Source: Topomyia yanbarensis (taxonomy: Eukaryota > Arthropoda > Insecta > Diptera > Culicidae). Taken from it: DNA of 64,000 nucleotides. Below are positions 46,529-58,455 of the stretch, in pieces. A program made the translations under genes and the position numbers. The stretch lies in contig NC_080671.1 of NCBI RefSeq assembly GCF_030247195.1, positions 73,779,412-73,843,411 on the forward strand, given 5' to 3'. The notes under the pieces are model-generated. The model was not told the origin of the DNA, searched no databases, and saw only the letters and a program-made list of their open reading frames with translations. How positions within the stretch are numbered: position 1 is the first letter of the stretch; every line of letters begins with the position of its first letter.

Positions 46529-46950
46529 GTAGCAAAACCCGATTGCTCATTACAAACGTTTTGATGTTGCTGGGGTATGGCAAGAGGTGTACATTTGTAT
46601 AGCTCCTCCAGTTTTAATTGTTTTTCGATAACAGGATCTATTCATATTCATATTTATATTTACAGAGCAGTTTAACCGAAATTATTTGATGAATTGACAC
46701 TAAATAACACCAAAATGATAATATATTTCGATGTGTTATCGCGTTGTAATTATAGCATGATCTTCCCATAGAATCACAAGAGTTCCATATTAGTTCCATC
46801 CATCCACAATTAAAACTACCAGCTTTGATTGGAAAAGTTAAAAAAATACTTAAACATGGTTGCCCCATCCATAACGTATACTTCAAAATCGCATTTTCTG
46901 CATTCTGGTTGAAAATCAATTAAACGCGGATATGGTCAAGGCTTCTGTCT

Positions 46951-49295
46951 GTCACGTTACAACTTTATGCATATTTCATAAGATAAGTCTGCAAAAACGA
47001 TCAAATCAGATTCTATCACAATTGCACATTATTAAAGTCACTAAACCGCACATTTTTTCGACAGAAAGTTATTTTCTATCATGAACCGTTTTCGCTTTAT
47101 TGTCATTTTGATACGTCTGTCACGTTACATAATTTTTGCTGTGATTTTGGAGGTTGCCCGACAAAGTTGAAAAGTCTGTTCCGTTGGTCCCCAAATTTTC
47201 GCACACACAGTTTTGAGTTGAAGCTTGGGAAACAAAGAAGAGTTTGAAATATAGTTTTCCGGAAGAAAAAACTTTTTTTTCGATTTTATGGAGTATTCTC
47301 AATGATCTGTCACGTTACAACCAGAATTTGTCACGTTACAGTTCTGTATTTTTATTGAAGCAAGGATATCGAGACAGTTGTACACAAATGATCTTTATTC
47401 TTGGAACCCAGTAATAACGGGACATTTCATGTTTAGGGTTACCAGCCGTCCTTATTTTAAAGGACATGTCTATAATTTCGATGATTTTGGAAAGCGTCCT
47501 TAATTTTACCTCAAATGTCCTTAGTTTTAGGTAGTGATATAATTGAAATCAATCAGATTAAGTTCGTTCAATTAAACAAAACAAAATCGCATTTTAGTTG
47601 GCCACTTTCCTACAGTACATTTGATTTATTATGGTCAGCTCAATGACTCAATAGCATTGATTCAGTATATTGGTTAAAGTAATGTTTCAAACTAAAACAT
47701 GTTTGTTATCTTATTGAGTGTTAGCAGAAAAAACGATTTTGTCCTCTAATTCGAATTTTGACCAACTATCTTTTGCTGGTAAAGAGTTCTATTTCTCAGG
47801 GTAGTCATCTCGGACTATTCATGTATTTGCTCAATTTAAATGACTTAAAACATTTGCTGAAGTACATGAAACTTTCGTTTTCTGATGACCTCAAACTACT
47901 TCATCCTATCAGGAATGCGAAAGACGCAGAATTCTTGCAGTCCCAGTTGGATGTATTCACCAATTGGTGCTACGCCAATAAGACGATGTTAAATGCTTCC
48001 AAGTGTTCGGTTATATCTTTTACTCGCAAACGCTCGAAAGTTAATTTCGACTACAATATTTTACAAATCTTTCTCAAACGTCTGTTAAAGTTTTGGGAGT
48101 CTACTTAGATCCCGAGTAAACTTCAAGCACCACATTGAGCACACTATTTCTAAGGCCTTTTAGCTTCTAAAATTCGTTTTAGAGTCATTAAAAACTTTAC
48201 CAATATACATTGTTTAAAAGCACTCTATTATGTTTTGTTCCGTTCTACACTCGAATACGGCAAGTCTGGGTACCTTATAACCAAAATGATATTCAACGCA
48301 TTGAAGCTATTCAGCACAATTTTTTTCCATTTCATGCTTCGTCAACTTCCATGGAGAGATCCACGGAACCTACCTTTGTCCCGTAATGCTGTCAAGAAAT
48401 CGTTTCTGGGCTCATTATCTTGTTAGCTATAGTCTAGTACTAGTTCCTAGTTATTAGGATTATGCTGTTAGTTTTAATTGTAGCTAAAAGTGACGAAGTG
48501 TATCATTTGGATATTTGGATCTGTTGTTATAAAAGATGAGGAAATTTTATACCTGCTGGAGAGAGAGTTAAAGCAAAATTCAGCTCCAGCGGATTTTTCC
48601 CTATCTTCGGTAAATTGCTTACTCACTTCATAGACTATAAGCAATAAGTTGTATATTCTAGGAAAAACTTTGGTTTTTGATAATGGAAAAGTAAGTCGTA
48701 GGTTTCCTCGTACTAATATCCATTAAAATTTCAAATGTAATGCGGGATGCCACGCGTTTGGCCGGAATTTTCATTCAAAATTAATTTTGGCCTTTGGCTT
48801 TTACGCCGTAATCAGTTCGAGGGCATTAATTCTCGACAAACATAGTCGAGAATTAATGCCCTAGTGCTCGCTATCATATAGTTTTGCCGTACAAATGACG
48901 ATTTTCGAACAATATATTTAGAAAGTAGTGCACTCAAGATCTCATACGACCTTATTAAATATTACACTTAAATAAAAATTGTGCGTTTAAGAATGCAAAA
49001 TGCCTAGTCTCTTATATATAGATGATAGGTAAAAAGTTTCATCAGAATCGAAGATGGTCACCATATGACGTAATTGAATCAAATTGAATGGAATTGCTTC
49101 ACAGCAGAAAACATCTGTCCCGTTACATAAGATCAACTGTGTTTTCACAAAAATAAATAAAACTATAAGGTTTTCACAATATAATTTCAAAAAGTAGACT
49201 CAAAATAGTAAGAAAAAATGTTGGTTAGACATTGTATGCAAACAGTTGGTGTGGTCCACAAAAACCTTTTTCGAATTTTTGATCTGTCACGTTAC
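46951..49295. repeat. Region with six direct copies of GTCACGTTAC
   Basis: CTGTCACGTTACA-like words occur at 46951, 47119, 47309, 47330, 49117 (one mismatch) and 49286, all on the + strand. The two clusters are separated by a LINE fragment. The spacing is irregular and no inverted ends were recognised. It may be a transposon family with reiterated subterminal motifs. Confidence 0.55.
47758..48426 (+). pseudogene. LINE reverse transcriptase fragment
   Basis: The + frame 47758-48108 has SQGSHLGLFMYLLNLNDLKH followed by SFSDDLKLLHP, the YADD box mutated to FSDD, and DVFTNWCYANKTMLNASKCS. 48235-48426 gives LFRSTLEYG and a frameshifted C-terminus. It resembles the jockey-like relic at 28790-29750 but is more decayed. 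Both ends are missing. Confidence 0.75.
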
Positions 49296-49348
49296 AAGTT
49301 GTTTGTTTTTCATTACTTCACAATTTAAAAAAAAAACATTAATCCATA

Positions 49349-49593
49349 CTGCCCATAAAAGCATGAGACCCATATCGAAACACAGCAAGCCGAGAAAACC
49401 GCCGTTGAAGATTTACATTCTCATTGAGCCTTATGGATGGGACAAACATGTTTTGATATTTTTTGGATATTTTCTAAACAAACCTGGTAATCTTATTTGT
49501 GCATTGTGATTCAGTGGTGATACAGAATACAATCCAACAGATAACTCATTTTCGACAAAAATCCATATGGGACTCTTATGCTTTTATGGGCAG
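49349..49593. mobile_element. 245-bp MITE with CTGCCCAT ends, copy 2
   Basis: Begins CTGCCCATAAAAGCATGAGA and ends with the inverse of CTGCCCATAAAAGCATAAGA. CATA flanks both sides (49345-49348, 49594-49597). Same family as 21907-22154, with better conserved ends. The overlapping + ORF at 49246-49509 is a shadow. Confidence 0.88.
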
Positions 49594-49984
49594 CATATTG
49601 ATCTTAAATTTTTTAAGCAATATATCAAATTTAAATTAGACTACAATGGAAAAATATGGTTTCAGGTAAAAAGATGAAAATATGGATTTTGTTTACCTTT
49701 TCATTTCCTTACAGTCTTTTAGTCATTTTCAGGTCATGCAAAAAGGACCAACAAACTTTTATAAATGACAGACATGGAAATTTTTTCTGGGCTCACCATT
49801 CATATTGTTTAATATTAGAGGTTTAACACATACGGAAAACAAACAGTTTGACGCAAAATATGATAAAAAAAATTTGATTTGTGGTTGCCATTTTCGGAGC
49901 TGTGACCATATATATTTCGTTGAGTTGGTTTTGAAGTTTAAATGAATTCATAAATTAATGCATTAGAACTTACAAGTGTAAAGG

Positions 49985-50317
49985 TTGGTTATTTGCAGAA
50001 TAAAACTGAGAGAACCCTGGTTTCATAATTTTAATCAAATTTGCCTGTATTGCTCAGGGATGTACAAAAGTATAAAAATACCTCATCATGTAAAGATTTC
50101 GTTATACTTTTGCAAGATTGATATATCATATTGTTTGTCAGATCGTCGCCAGTTGGGTGCCTTTTCCGCTTGCGCTAAGTCTATTGGTTTTAGTCATGGA
50201 AAATTCTTGGATTTTGATCTTCATTCTTTTCATTTAATCAGATCGCTAATACTGAGTTATAAAATTTATTTTCCTAAAAATTCTGATCGAAAAATAGTTT
50301 CTTCGGTAAATTTCTAG
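49985..50317 (+). other. Unrecognised 110-codon ORF
   Basis: The frame is open from an ATG for 110 codons in AT-rich DNA and contains a cysteine- and serine-rich stretch, but no domain, signal peptide or splice context was recognised. The surrounding 49594-50996 shows no other feature. Probably not a gene. Confidence 0.2.
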
Positions 50318-50996
50318 AGGAACTTATTCTAGCTGAAAACGCACAGGGAATCAATTGATAGTAATACCTGGTAGTAACATATCATCATTCAATGTACAAC
50401 TCCCAGTAATCCCAAGTATTGATCAATACTGGTGCCAGCCAGACCTGAACGTAGATCACATTTGGAAAGGAAAGGAATGTTAGTCCGACACTTGCTTTTA
50501 CCAGAGGCCGTATATACTACTACGCACTCCACATGTGTCACAGGAGGAGGGATATAGTTATATCAATTATTTGCGCAACAGGGATAGGTAAAAGTTTTGA
50601 CCGGTACAAAATTAACTGAACTGAAAAGTGAAAACCTTACTTTATTACTATCCCAACTACTATAAAGAGAAGCAAGTGGGTTTATCTCGAACAAATAAAA
50701 AGAATGAATCTACTAATTTAGGACACAAAACAAAAGCCTAAAAGTACACTCTTAGATAAAATGAAAATTACATTTGACGTAAACAACGTAACGACGTATT
50801 TTTCCATCCGATAACTTTACATGCTATGTAAAATTGAATATTGTGACTCTTTTGATGTAAAACATAGGCTGAATGACCTAGGAAAAGCCGAACAACTCAC
50901 ATTTTTACAAGTAATTACATGTAAATTTATGTGAATTGGGACGCTCCTTTTATGTTCATCTGGCAAGACGTAAAGTTGCACTACTTTTTTTGCTGT

Positions 50997-51122
50997 GTAT
51001 ATAGAGTCCTGTTTCTTGTCTTTTCCCTAATAGCAATTCAAATGTTATGGTATTTTTATGTATATAGAGTCCTGTTTCTTGTCTTTTCCCTAATAGCAAT
51101 TCAAATGTTATGGTATTTTTAT
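50997..51122. repeat. Perfect 63-bp tandem duplication
   Basis: The unit GTATATAGAGTCCTGTTTCT... ending TGGTATTTTTAT is present twice, back to back, without a mismatch. It accounts for the repeated peptide in the + ORF at 50931-51161, which is not considered a gene. Confidence 0.95.
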
Positions 51123-51252
51123 AGCTATAACTTATTAAATAAATTCAACAAACGTCTCTAGGCAGAGTCTGGTAGATTCTCCAACAAGTTGAATTTAATT
51201 CTGTCTGGCCCTGGGACTTTATTGTTACATGATAAGAGAGCAAGTGAGAACT

Positions 51253-51430
51253 CCAGGAGGGTGTCACTCCTGTCATCCGGTATGGAGATTTACGGACTTT
51301 GACAGTAGTCAACATATGATGGGCCTAGCTGCATCTAGGCCCACGTCGCCCGTGCAATAGCATTGGGTTGTTTTGATTTTAACAAAGGCAGATGTTGGCT
51401 AGGACAAAATGGCTGCCTAGCAGAGGGCTG
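51253..51430. repeat. Dispersed repeat of about 175 bp, copy 1
   Basis: Starts CCAGGAGGGTGTCACTCCTG and contains ACTTTGACAGTAGTCAACAT, CATCTAGGCCC and GGACAAAATGGCTGCCTAGC. The second copy is at 61312-61480. Different flanks define the ends. It has no inverted terminal repeats. It might be part of a LINE untranslated region or a SINE. Confidence 0.75.
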
Positions 51431-51530
51431 GAGAACTCCATCATCGAAAACGGTGTTTCGTTCGCGCCGTTGCGAGCATACATTTCATCCAACTAGAGAT
51501 AATCCAGTATCGCTGTTTGCGTATTACCAT

Positions 51531-52925
51531 GGGCTGTATACACTCAGCCCGGGGACAACTTGACAGCTCCCATATATTGAGCTCCTAAGCGAATTTTGTG
51601 GTGATTTGGTGATGTCATGGCGGCTCGAATGGAACAAAATTTAAAAAAGGCGCATCCCATCTATTATTTTCTATATCTGTAAAAAATGAACAATTTAAGC
51701 ATTTCTATCACCAAATTTATTTCGCTCTTCAAATTAGAAACTGTCCATACCTTAACAGAAACATAGATTCCATTTTGGATCTACAAAATCCAAAAAAAAT
51801 AAATCGATTTTCAGAAATACAAGAAAATGGCTTTCAAAATCGAGCCACTTCCACTTATATTGAAATTTCCGAAAATCTTCGGGATCGAACCAACATGAAA
51901 TCCTCCGGTAGACGCCGTTCAATTAGTTTTCTGTCGGGCTGGAACTGAGTAATATGCGAAATGAATTCTGAAGGGATCAGTACCAAAACCATCGCAAAAT
52001 CTTTTGGAAAGAATTATTGCAAAAGTCGAACAAAACTCTGGCAAGAGTCGAACATAATTGTATATTCCTGGCAGTATTCTTCCTAAAACCGGTCACTACC
52101 GGTTTGCTGCCAGAATTCTGGTAAAAGCGCACAAATTCTATCCAAAACCAATTTTGCTAACTGTGTAGAAAATCCTGCATATTTCGTTTATATTCCCAAA
52201 CGAAATTCTAGAATTCTTGACGTTCTTAATTAATTTGAAATAAGATGTCATATGTTCACGAATTGTTAGGCTTGGTGATTTACTTTCATTGGCCAAAATG
52301 ATTTTCATTCATATTTCTTGGGCAAAAAGCACAAATGATTTACCGATTACACACATCACACAACAATAAAACAAAAAAAACAACGACTTCCCGTTAAATT
52401 TATAATAAGGTTTATGTACCTTGCTGACAGTTTCCAGTACAGACACTTTATATAACAGACTAGCGGAGAGAAAAACAGAAAAACTAGCAACCATGGATGT
52501 AAACTGGCATCACGGAAGCTCCCATAAGCTTTGCATGGGCTTCCTCTTGCACTCCCCCTACAAAAACCCTCATGCTCGTTTGGCTGCACTTTTTGACAGT
52601 CCGTTTGGCTGCAATTTTTGACACTTCGCTAGTCTGTTTATAAAGTGTCTGTAGTTTCCAGTTAGGGATAAATTTATTCTCAAATAATTTAAAATTGTTT
52701 TCTTTATCCACATTTTGGAATACGCTTTTTCTAAATGTTGTTCTTGCTGCATTGACGGCGTTCATAACACACGTAACGAAACACGCTTTTCTCTTGAAAC
52801 AATTTCGTTTCGTTGTTCGTGGTACTCGTACGGAGAAGGCATACTAGCGCCACCATCAAATTAGTGGTACCTATATGAAACAAGCACTATCTGTCAAGTT
52901 GTCCCCGGGCTGTATACACTCGACC
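51531..52925. mobile_element. TIR element of about 1.4 kb with CCCGGGGACAACTTGACAG ends
   Basis: CCCGGGGACAACTTGACAG at 51548-51566 has its exact inverse at 52891-52909. Outside, both ends carry CTGTATACACTC in direct orientation (51534-51545, 52910-52921), either a 12-bp target duplication or a loop within longer ends. It contains the small MITE at 52440-52651. No transposase frame. It lies just upstream of the LINE RNase H relic. Confidence 0.6.
52440..52651. mobile_element. 212-bp TA-flanked MITE with CAGACACTTTATA ends
   Basis: Left CAGACACTTTATATAACAGA and right, inverted, CAGACACTTTATAAACAGAC share about 25 bp with a 1-base gap, ending CTAGCG. TA flanks both sides (52438-52439, 52652-52653). 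An internal direct repeat carries TCCGTTTGGCTGC-like words. Nested in the larger TIR element. Confidence 0.75.
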
Positions 52926-53815
52926 CATATGATGAGTTTAGAAGTGCTGGCGGGCGTCCTCCCACTAAAAAATCGATTTTGGGACCTCTCTTATCGATTG
53001 CTCATTCGATGCGATATTTTGAACCCATTGGTGGTTGTAATTTGCGAAAGGCTCGTCGAGCTTAATGTCCTTGTACTTCGATTACATGACACAGAACATC
53101 AATTCAACTTCGTATATCGTTAACCGTGCTCATCTCTTAGATATTTCTGATCCAACTGTATTTTTCGACACATCCATGAAGGAAGAGATTTGTGGAATCC
53201 CGGATCACATTCGCGCACAAGTGGTCCCAAATATTTTCTATAATAAATACCATCAAGTCGACTGCGCCAAAATGTTCTACACTGACGGATCAATTCTGGA
53301 CGGGTCCACAGGCTTCGGTATTTTCAGCGAAAATCTTGCTTCCTCATTCAAACTCAACGAGCCTGCTTCAATTTACGTCGCAGAATTAGCTACCATTCAG
53401 TATACTCTCAGGATCATTGACACCCTGCCCTCAGACCATTACTTCATCGTTTCGGACAGTCTCAGCTCAATTGAGGCCATCCGAGCGGCGAAGCCTGGAA
53501 AGCACTCACCGTATTTCCTGGGGAAAATACGGGAATATCTGAGCGCTTTATCTGAAAAATCTTACCTTGGTTTGGGTCCCGTCACATTGTTTTATTGCGG
53601 GCAATGAGAAGGCGACACTTACGAAAGACAAATTTGCTTCAATGAATTTTTCAGTATCTCTCATCAGAGGACGCTCGCTAGTTGGCAAACTTCATGGAGC
53701 AATGGGCATCTGGGACAGTGGTATCAACGAATGCTTGGTTTAAGGGCTTGGATGTAAACCGGGACTTTATTCGTACGATGTCAAGACTAATGTCCAACCC
53801 AGAATTAAAAAATAT
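52920..53815 (+). pseudogene. Loa-like LINE RNase H and C-terminal relic
   Basis: The main frame 53065-53607 carries an RNase H domain: MFYTDGSILDGSTGFGIFS, ASIYVAELATIQYTL and HYFIVSDSLSSIEAI give the Asp, Glu and Asp of the active site. After a frameshift near 53570, VPSHCFIAGNEKAD completes the fold with its His and Asp. Further on, WFKGLDVNRDFIRTMSRLMS matches the C-terminal region of mosquito Loa-clade LINEs. The RT part upstream is missing. Confidence 0.82.
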
Positions 53816-54398
53816 TTAAATTCATTGAATGAAAATTGACCATATTCAACCGGATTCATTCTCAATATTCAGTGACGCAGCTGAAAACGTCAAACGAATA
53901 AACCGTCCATTCATCCTTGCAGATTTTTATTCGTCTCCGATTATTACACGAAGCGACCGTGCAGCAACGAATCAAACGCATCAAATTAAGCCCTTGCACA
54001 ATGTAAGCGATGATGATTGTTGTTTCGTATGCTTTACCGGCATTTGCAAACATTTTCCTAGATAATTAGTGAATATATTGTACGATATTCAACTGAATGG
54101 ATAACATGGATATTTTAATGAATATTTTATCTATTCACCGCGAGTCGCATCAGGTTCATTTTCAGTCGTCAAAAGAGAGCTTCGATTATTTTTAACTCTG
54201 GTTCAACCATTACACATTTGATGCGCATCTCCGTCGTATAGGGCTTGCTGAAAGTAATCATTATGTGAGAACGGCTATCATGACATCGAGCATGTTGTTT
54301 GGCTGTGCGCAGAGTACTGTGTTGCCAGGTCCCAACTAATAGATTCCCTTCGGGCCCGCGGTAGATCACCCTATGTGCCAGTTCGTAACGTCCTGGCA
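53816..54398. other. Unannotated sequence after the LINE relic
   Basis: A 78-codon + ORF (53829-54065) follows the LINE frame but shows none of the expected C-terminal motifs. Nothing else is recognised. Confidence 0.35.
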
Positions 54399-54403
54399 AG
54401 CCG

Positions 54404-55267
54404 CACAGTGGCGGGTCTTCAAACAAAAGTCGGACAAAACCTCAAATGTTACCTAATTTGGCTGAAAATCACAATTTAAGCTAATTTTGAGGTGCTGAGC
54501 TCATTTTTGATGTCAAAAGTCGTAAGATATTAAATGAATTTTTCCATACAGTGTCATTGAACCTTTCTTATAACTATGATCCCATTTTTATGATAGATTT
54601 TCAGTTACTGTTCACCAATGTCAGCAATATCATAAAAATGAAGAACAAACTTTAAATCTATTGTATAACGTGTTGGCTTACTGTAGATTGTCTAACTATT
54701 TTACACAAAACACCCTGCGCATCCATATCAGCAACAAAGCTTCAAAATCTCCTTAAACCTTTTTGCGCACCTAGGCGCAGAACGAGACCATGATATTCGA
54801 AAAGTAGAGGTTATTTACTATAGAATGTATACTATGTGACCGTTCCGAAATGATTACGAAATTTGTTCAGAATACATTAGTGAAAAAAGTATTTTTGATC
54901 TGACCACCTCAAACATATTTGAAATAAAAAGTCATAGTTCCAAGCAAATTTACTTAATTTATTTTATTCACTAACCAAGTTCTTTCGTTCCTCTACACAA
55001 TGAAACTAGTTGTGCTAAAATCGGACCAAAATCAAAAGAGCAACATGCATTTGAAGTGAACAGAGCAATGGTGGTTTCGGAAATGAAAATCGTTAAAAAG
55101 TCCGGACTTTGATACGTTTAAACTCATGTTAAAAATCGTGTTCTTATCCGATGATCATAATATTTTGAATATACATCATTCAATACATGATAAATTTAGG
55201 AAAAAAAGAAAATATCAATATTTCAAAAATAAAGTTTTGAGGTTTTGGCCAGCCTCCAGCCACTGTG
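54404..55267 (-). mobile_element. Transib-like element with 12/23 RSS-like ends, copy 2 (inverted)
   Basis: On + the left end is CACAGTG (54404-54410), 23-bp spacer, ACAAAACCT (54434-54442). The right end, inverted, is CACAGTG (55267-55261), 12-bp spacer, CCAAAACCT (55248-55240). AGCCG flanks both sides (54399-54403, 55268-55272). The body is the reverse complement of 6088-6940 over its length, with substitutions and small indels. No transposase frame. Spacer lengths and nonamers are conserved between copies although spacer bases differ at a few sites. Confidence 0.8.
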
Positions 55268-55272
55268 AGCCG

Positions 55273-56218
55273 TGACCACCCCTATATTTTTCTTATCTAT
55301 ATCTTTTTGAAAACTATTGATTTCCAAGTTTAATACATTTTCCCCTCTCTCATTCACAGTAGAACCTCACCAATCTTTCCCTATTTCTACAATATGGCAT
55401 TGCTTCATGAGTTTTTGATGCATAGCCTTCTTGATAACCGTCCATCCAGAACATCATGACATACCTCACATTGTTTGAAGAGTAAATTCCTCATAAATAC
55501 TGCTTGGAGGATATAACGCCAAAATTATTTTATCAGATGATGTGTTGTTCAACGTTTGTATAATTCATCACAGATACTAAACTCCGAAAATGGCGGGTTC
55601 AAAAAGATGTGATCTTGACCTTAAATTACTGTTTTCAAACATTTATTATACCTATTCATATAATTGGTAATAGAACAAAAATCAAAGCCTAACAAAAATC
55701 GATCGCCATTTTTCATAAATTCCCCTACTTTCAGAAAGTGTTATTCTCGTTATTAATCACATTACATTTTCGTCTCAACTCGACGTACTCCCAAAATAAA
55801 AGCATTTTCAACAAATGTTGAAAGTTATACAATTTTTCGGTGAGCAGTTTTATGTTTCATAGACAATTCCAATTTCGATTCCTATTAAAAAAAACGCTAA
55901 TCCATATTGCAGTATATCCCTTCAAAAGTGAACTCAATATGATAGGAAATCTGAGGGTTATGATTGATTTCAGAACTCTGGAATGGACCAATAGATCAGA
56001 TACAGATCAGGATCCCATTCCCACAATTTTTTGAAGGTTCTCATGGTGTTAAAAACAACAGGTTATCAGTGTACTGATCAGATAATTATTATTGTAATAT
56101 TGAATTAAATCAGTCAGCATCAATAAATGGTCTACTTCAATCCATTTTTTTTTGTTGGAAGGGGGAGGGGGGTTAAGCACTCCCCCCTCCTCTCGGCTAC
56201 ACCGCTGCTTGGAAATAT
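55273..56218. other. Unannotated intergenic DNA
   Basis: No exon recognised. A C/T- and G-rich patch near 56158-56200 is a simple low-complexity tract. Nothing else supported. Confidence 0.35.
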
Positions 56219-56953
56219 TTATTTCATACTTAGTTGCGTTTCGATTTCGCCTCATCAGAAACCGACACTAACTTATTGTCGGAATAGATTAGCGTCGGCT
56301 TGACGCAAATCCCTTAAAACTAAAACACACTTTGTGTTTTAATCGAACGATCGATCAAACGTGATGTCCCGTTCGAGCAGAAGTTCTGTTTATGCCGATG
56401 AGACACAGTGAAGCCGAAACTTGTCTTGGCTTAGCAGGCTTATGCGAAAGCACTATGCTATATTTCACCCTAAGGGGGAAAATTTGGTAAAAACCAAAAT
56501 TTCTCACTAGGGTGAAAATTTGTTGGTAAAAACCAGTCTTTGTACAGGAGGGCACAAATCCTTATTTCATACTTAGTTGCGTTTCGACTTCGCCTCATCA
56601 GAAACCGACACTAACTTATTGTCGGAATAGATTAGCGTCGGCATGACGCAAATCCCTTAAAACTAAAACACACTTTGTGTTTTAAACGAACGACTGATCA
56701 AACGTGATGTCCCGTCCGAGCAGAAGTTCTGTTTATGCCGATGAGACACAGTGAAGACGAAACTTGTCTTGGCTTAGCAGGCCTATGCGAAAGCACTATG
56801 CTATATTTCCTATATAGGCCTGCTAAGCCAAGACAAGTTTCGTCTTCACTGTGTCTTATCGGCATAAACAGAACTTCTGCTCGGAAGGGACATCACGTTT
56901 GATCAGTCGTTCGATTGAAACACAAAGTGTGTTTTAGTTTTCAGGGATTTGCG
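56219..56953. repeat. Tandem plus inverted copies of a 250-bp repeat
   Basis: Unit 1 (56219-56466) and unit 2 (56562-56809) are direct repeats about 96 percent identical by eye, from TTATTTCATACTTAGTTGCG to CACTATGCTATATTTC, with a period of 343 bp. 56811-56953 is an inverted copy of the right 140 bp, so units 2 and 3 form a hairpin around 56810. AGTTCTGTTTATGCCGATGA is common to all three. Confidence 0.9.
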
Positions 56954-57809
56954 AGTTCCCGCATATTCCACGCTTTTCTGCTCTGCCTTGAGTACTATTT
57001 AAGTACATTGGCTCTTAATATTGAAAAACATTTCACACCTTCCAGTCCCTTGCTAATTATTACTTTACATTGTACTTATTCAAACATTTATCTACTTTGC
57101 ACATGCAACACATTTCATTATTCAAAAATTAAAACACAAATTTAATTCAAACCTAATTTTCGCCATAGAGTCAAGCGGGCCTCAAAATTTCCACAAAATC
57201 ACATCGATGAATTCATGAAAAATATTTTTTTGTGTAGTTGAGTTGAGTTAAAAATGCCTTTTTTGTTTAAACTATGGGCTTTTAAACTTCTGAAAACAAT
57301 AAAATGTATTTTTTTCAATTTCTTTTTTCTCAAAAACTACTCCATATAATTGAATAAAATTTCGCACATTTATAGAGTGATACTTGCACTGTCATATAAA
57401 TACAGAATTACGGACTATTTGTCTTAATAGCAGTATTTTACTTACATTTTTAATAAGCAAAATAAAATATTTTCGTGTTTTCGGCACTATAAAAAATAAG
57501 ATCTCGACGAACTAAGGCGAATGGTATATGGCACTTCGGGCCTCGGTTGAAAAGTTTTTACAGTGCGGCCCTTTTCGATTATGCCCACGATAACGCACTA
57601 GCCAAAAAACCACGCGAACCCGACCAACAGGCATGTTCAAACTTGCAATCAACACCTTGCGGTATCTATATTGTATAGCAAATCGCAACTTCTATTGTTT
57701 AGAATGTTGCCAGTTCTATTATTAAAATTTAATTTAATACGTGTTTATTAAAATTATTATGATAAATGAGGTTTTATAGTTGTAAAGAGTACGATACATA
57801 TACAACATA

Positions 57810-58176
57810 TACGGTTCTGCATACATCTATGTTTGGCAAACATGACCCCATTCGGCACCGATTCCCACTGGCCAACCAAGTCAAAAACGGAAAATGAAAA
57901 TTGAAACTCTAACAAAAAATTTGGATACAAGTTCATATAGACTTGGCTGAAAATGTGTTTTAAACTGAGTTCAAAAGCGGAGTCAATATGACCCGTTAAC
58001 ACCTTATTCGTAACTTTTTTTGTACAGCCCTTCAGGAATGTCCGAAAATTCTGAACTCTATTGAAAATCGTTAATCTCTATGAAAGAGGAAAAGTCAAGA
58101 AAATCAAAACTTTTAGGTGCAAAATTTAAAAAGTTATCGCTGTTTAAAAGGTAATTTTGGGTCCTAAAGAAGGTTA
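57810..58176. repeat. Dispersed repeat related to 30781-31068
   Basis: Shares TTCTGCATACATCTATG, CATTCGGCACCGATTCCCAC, AACTCTAACAAA, GTTCATATAGACTTGG-like sequence and the closing AAAGAAGGTTAA. It has an extra segment of about 80 bp near 57990-58070 compared with the 30.8-kb copy. Confidence 0.75.
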
Positions 58177-58303
58177 ATGTGTTTTACGTTAAATTTCAGA
58201 GAATTTTTGTTATGTGCCTTGTATTTAAGATGCGTTGCCCAAAAAATGTGTGTGAGTACCGTTAAAAACCTTAGTTAATTTGCGATGAAAATAGGTTTGT
58301 TCC

Positions 58304-58455
58304 AGTACACGGAAGTTACTCCGGAGCAAACAGGAGCAAAAAAAAATTTGCTCCTTTTTACTCCAGTTAGCTACCAGAAGAAGAAAAAAGAGAAGAGAGT
58401 ACAGGAACGATATTCTCCGGAGTACTTCCGGTTTCTCCTGGTACTAGAACAATCC
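58304..58455. mobile_element. Short MITE with TTCCAGTAC-type ends
   Basis: GTTCCAGTACACGGAAGTTA at the left and, inverted, GTTCTAGTACCAGGAGAAAC at the right, with ACTCCGGAG inside both ends, form imperfect inverted repeats around a purine-rich centre. No target duplication identified. Confidence 0.5.
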
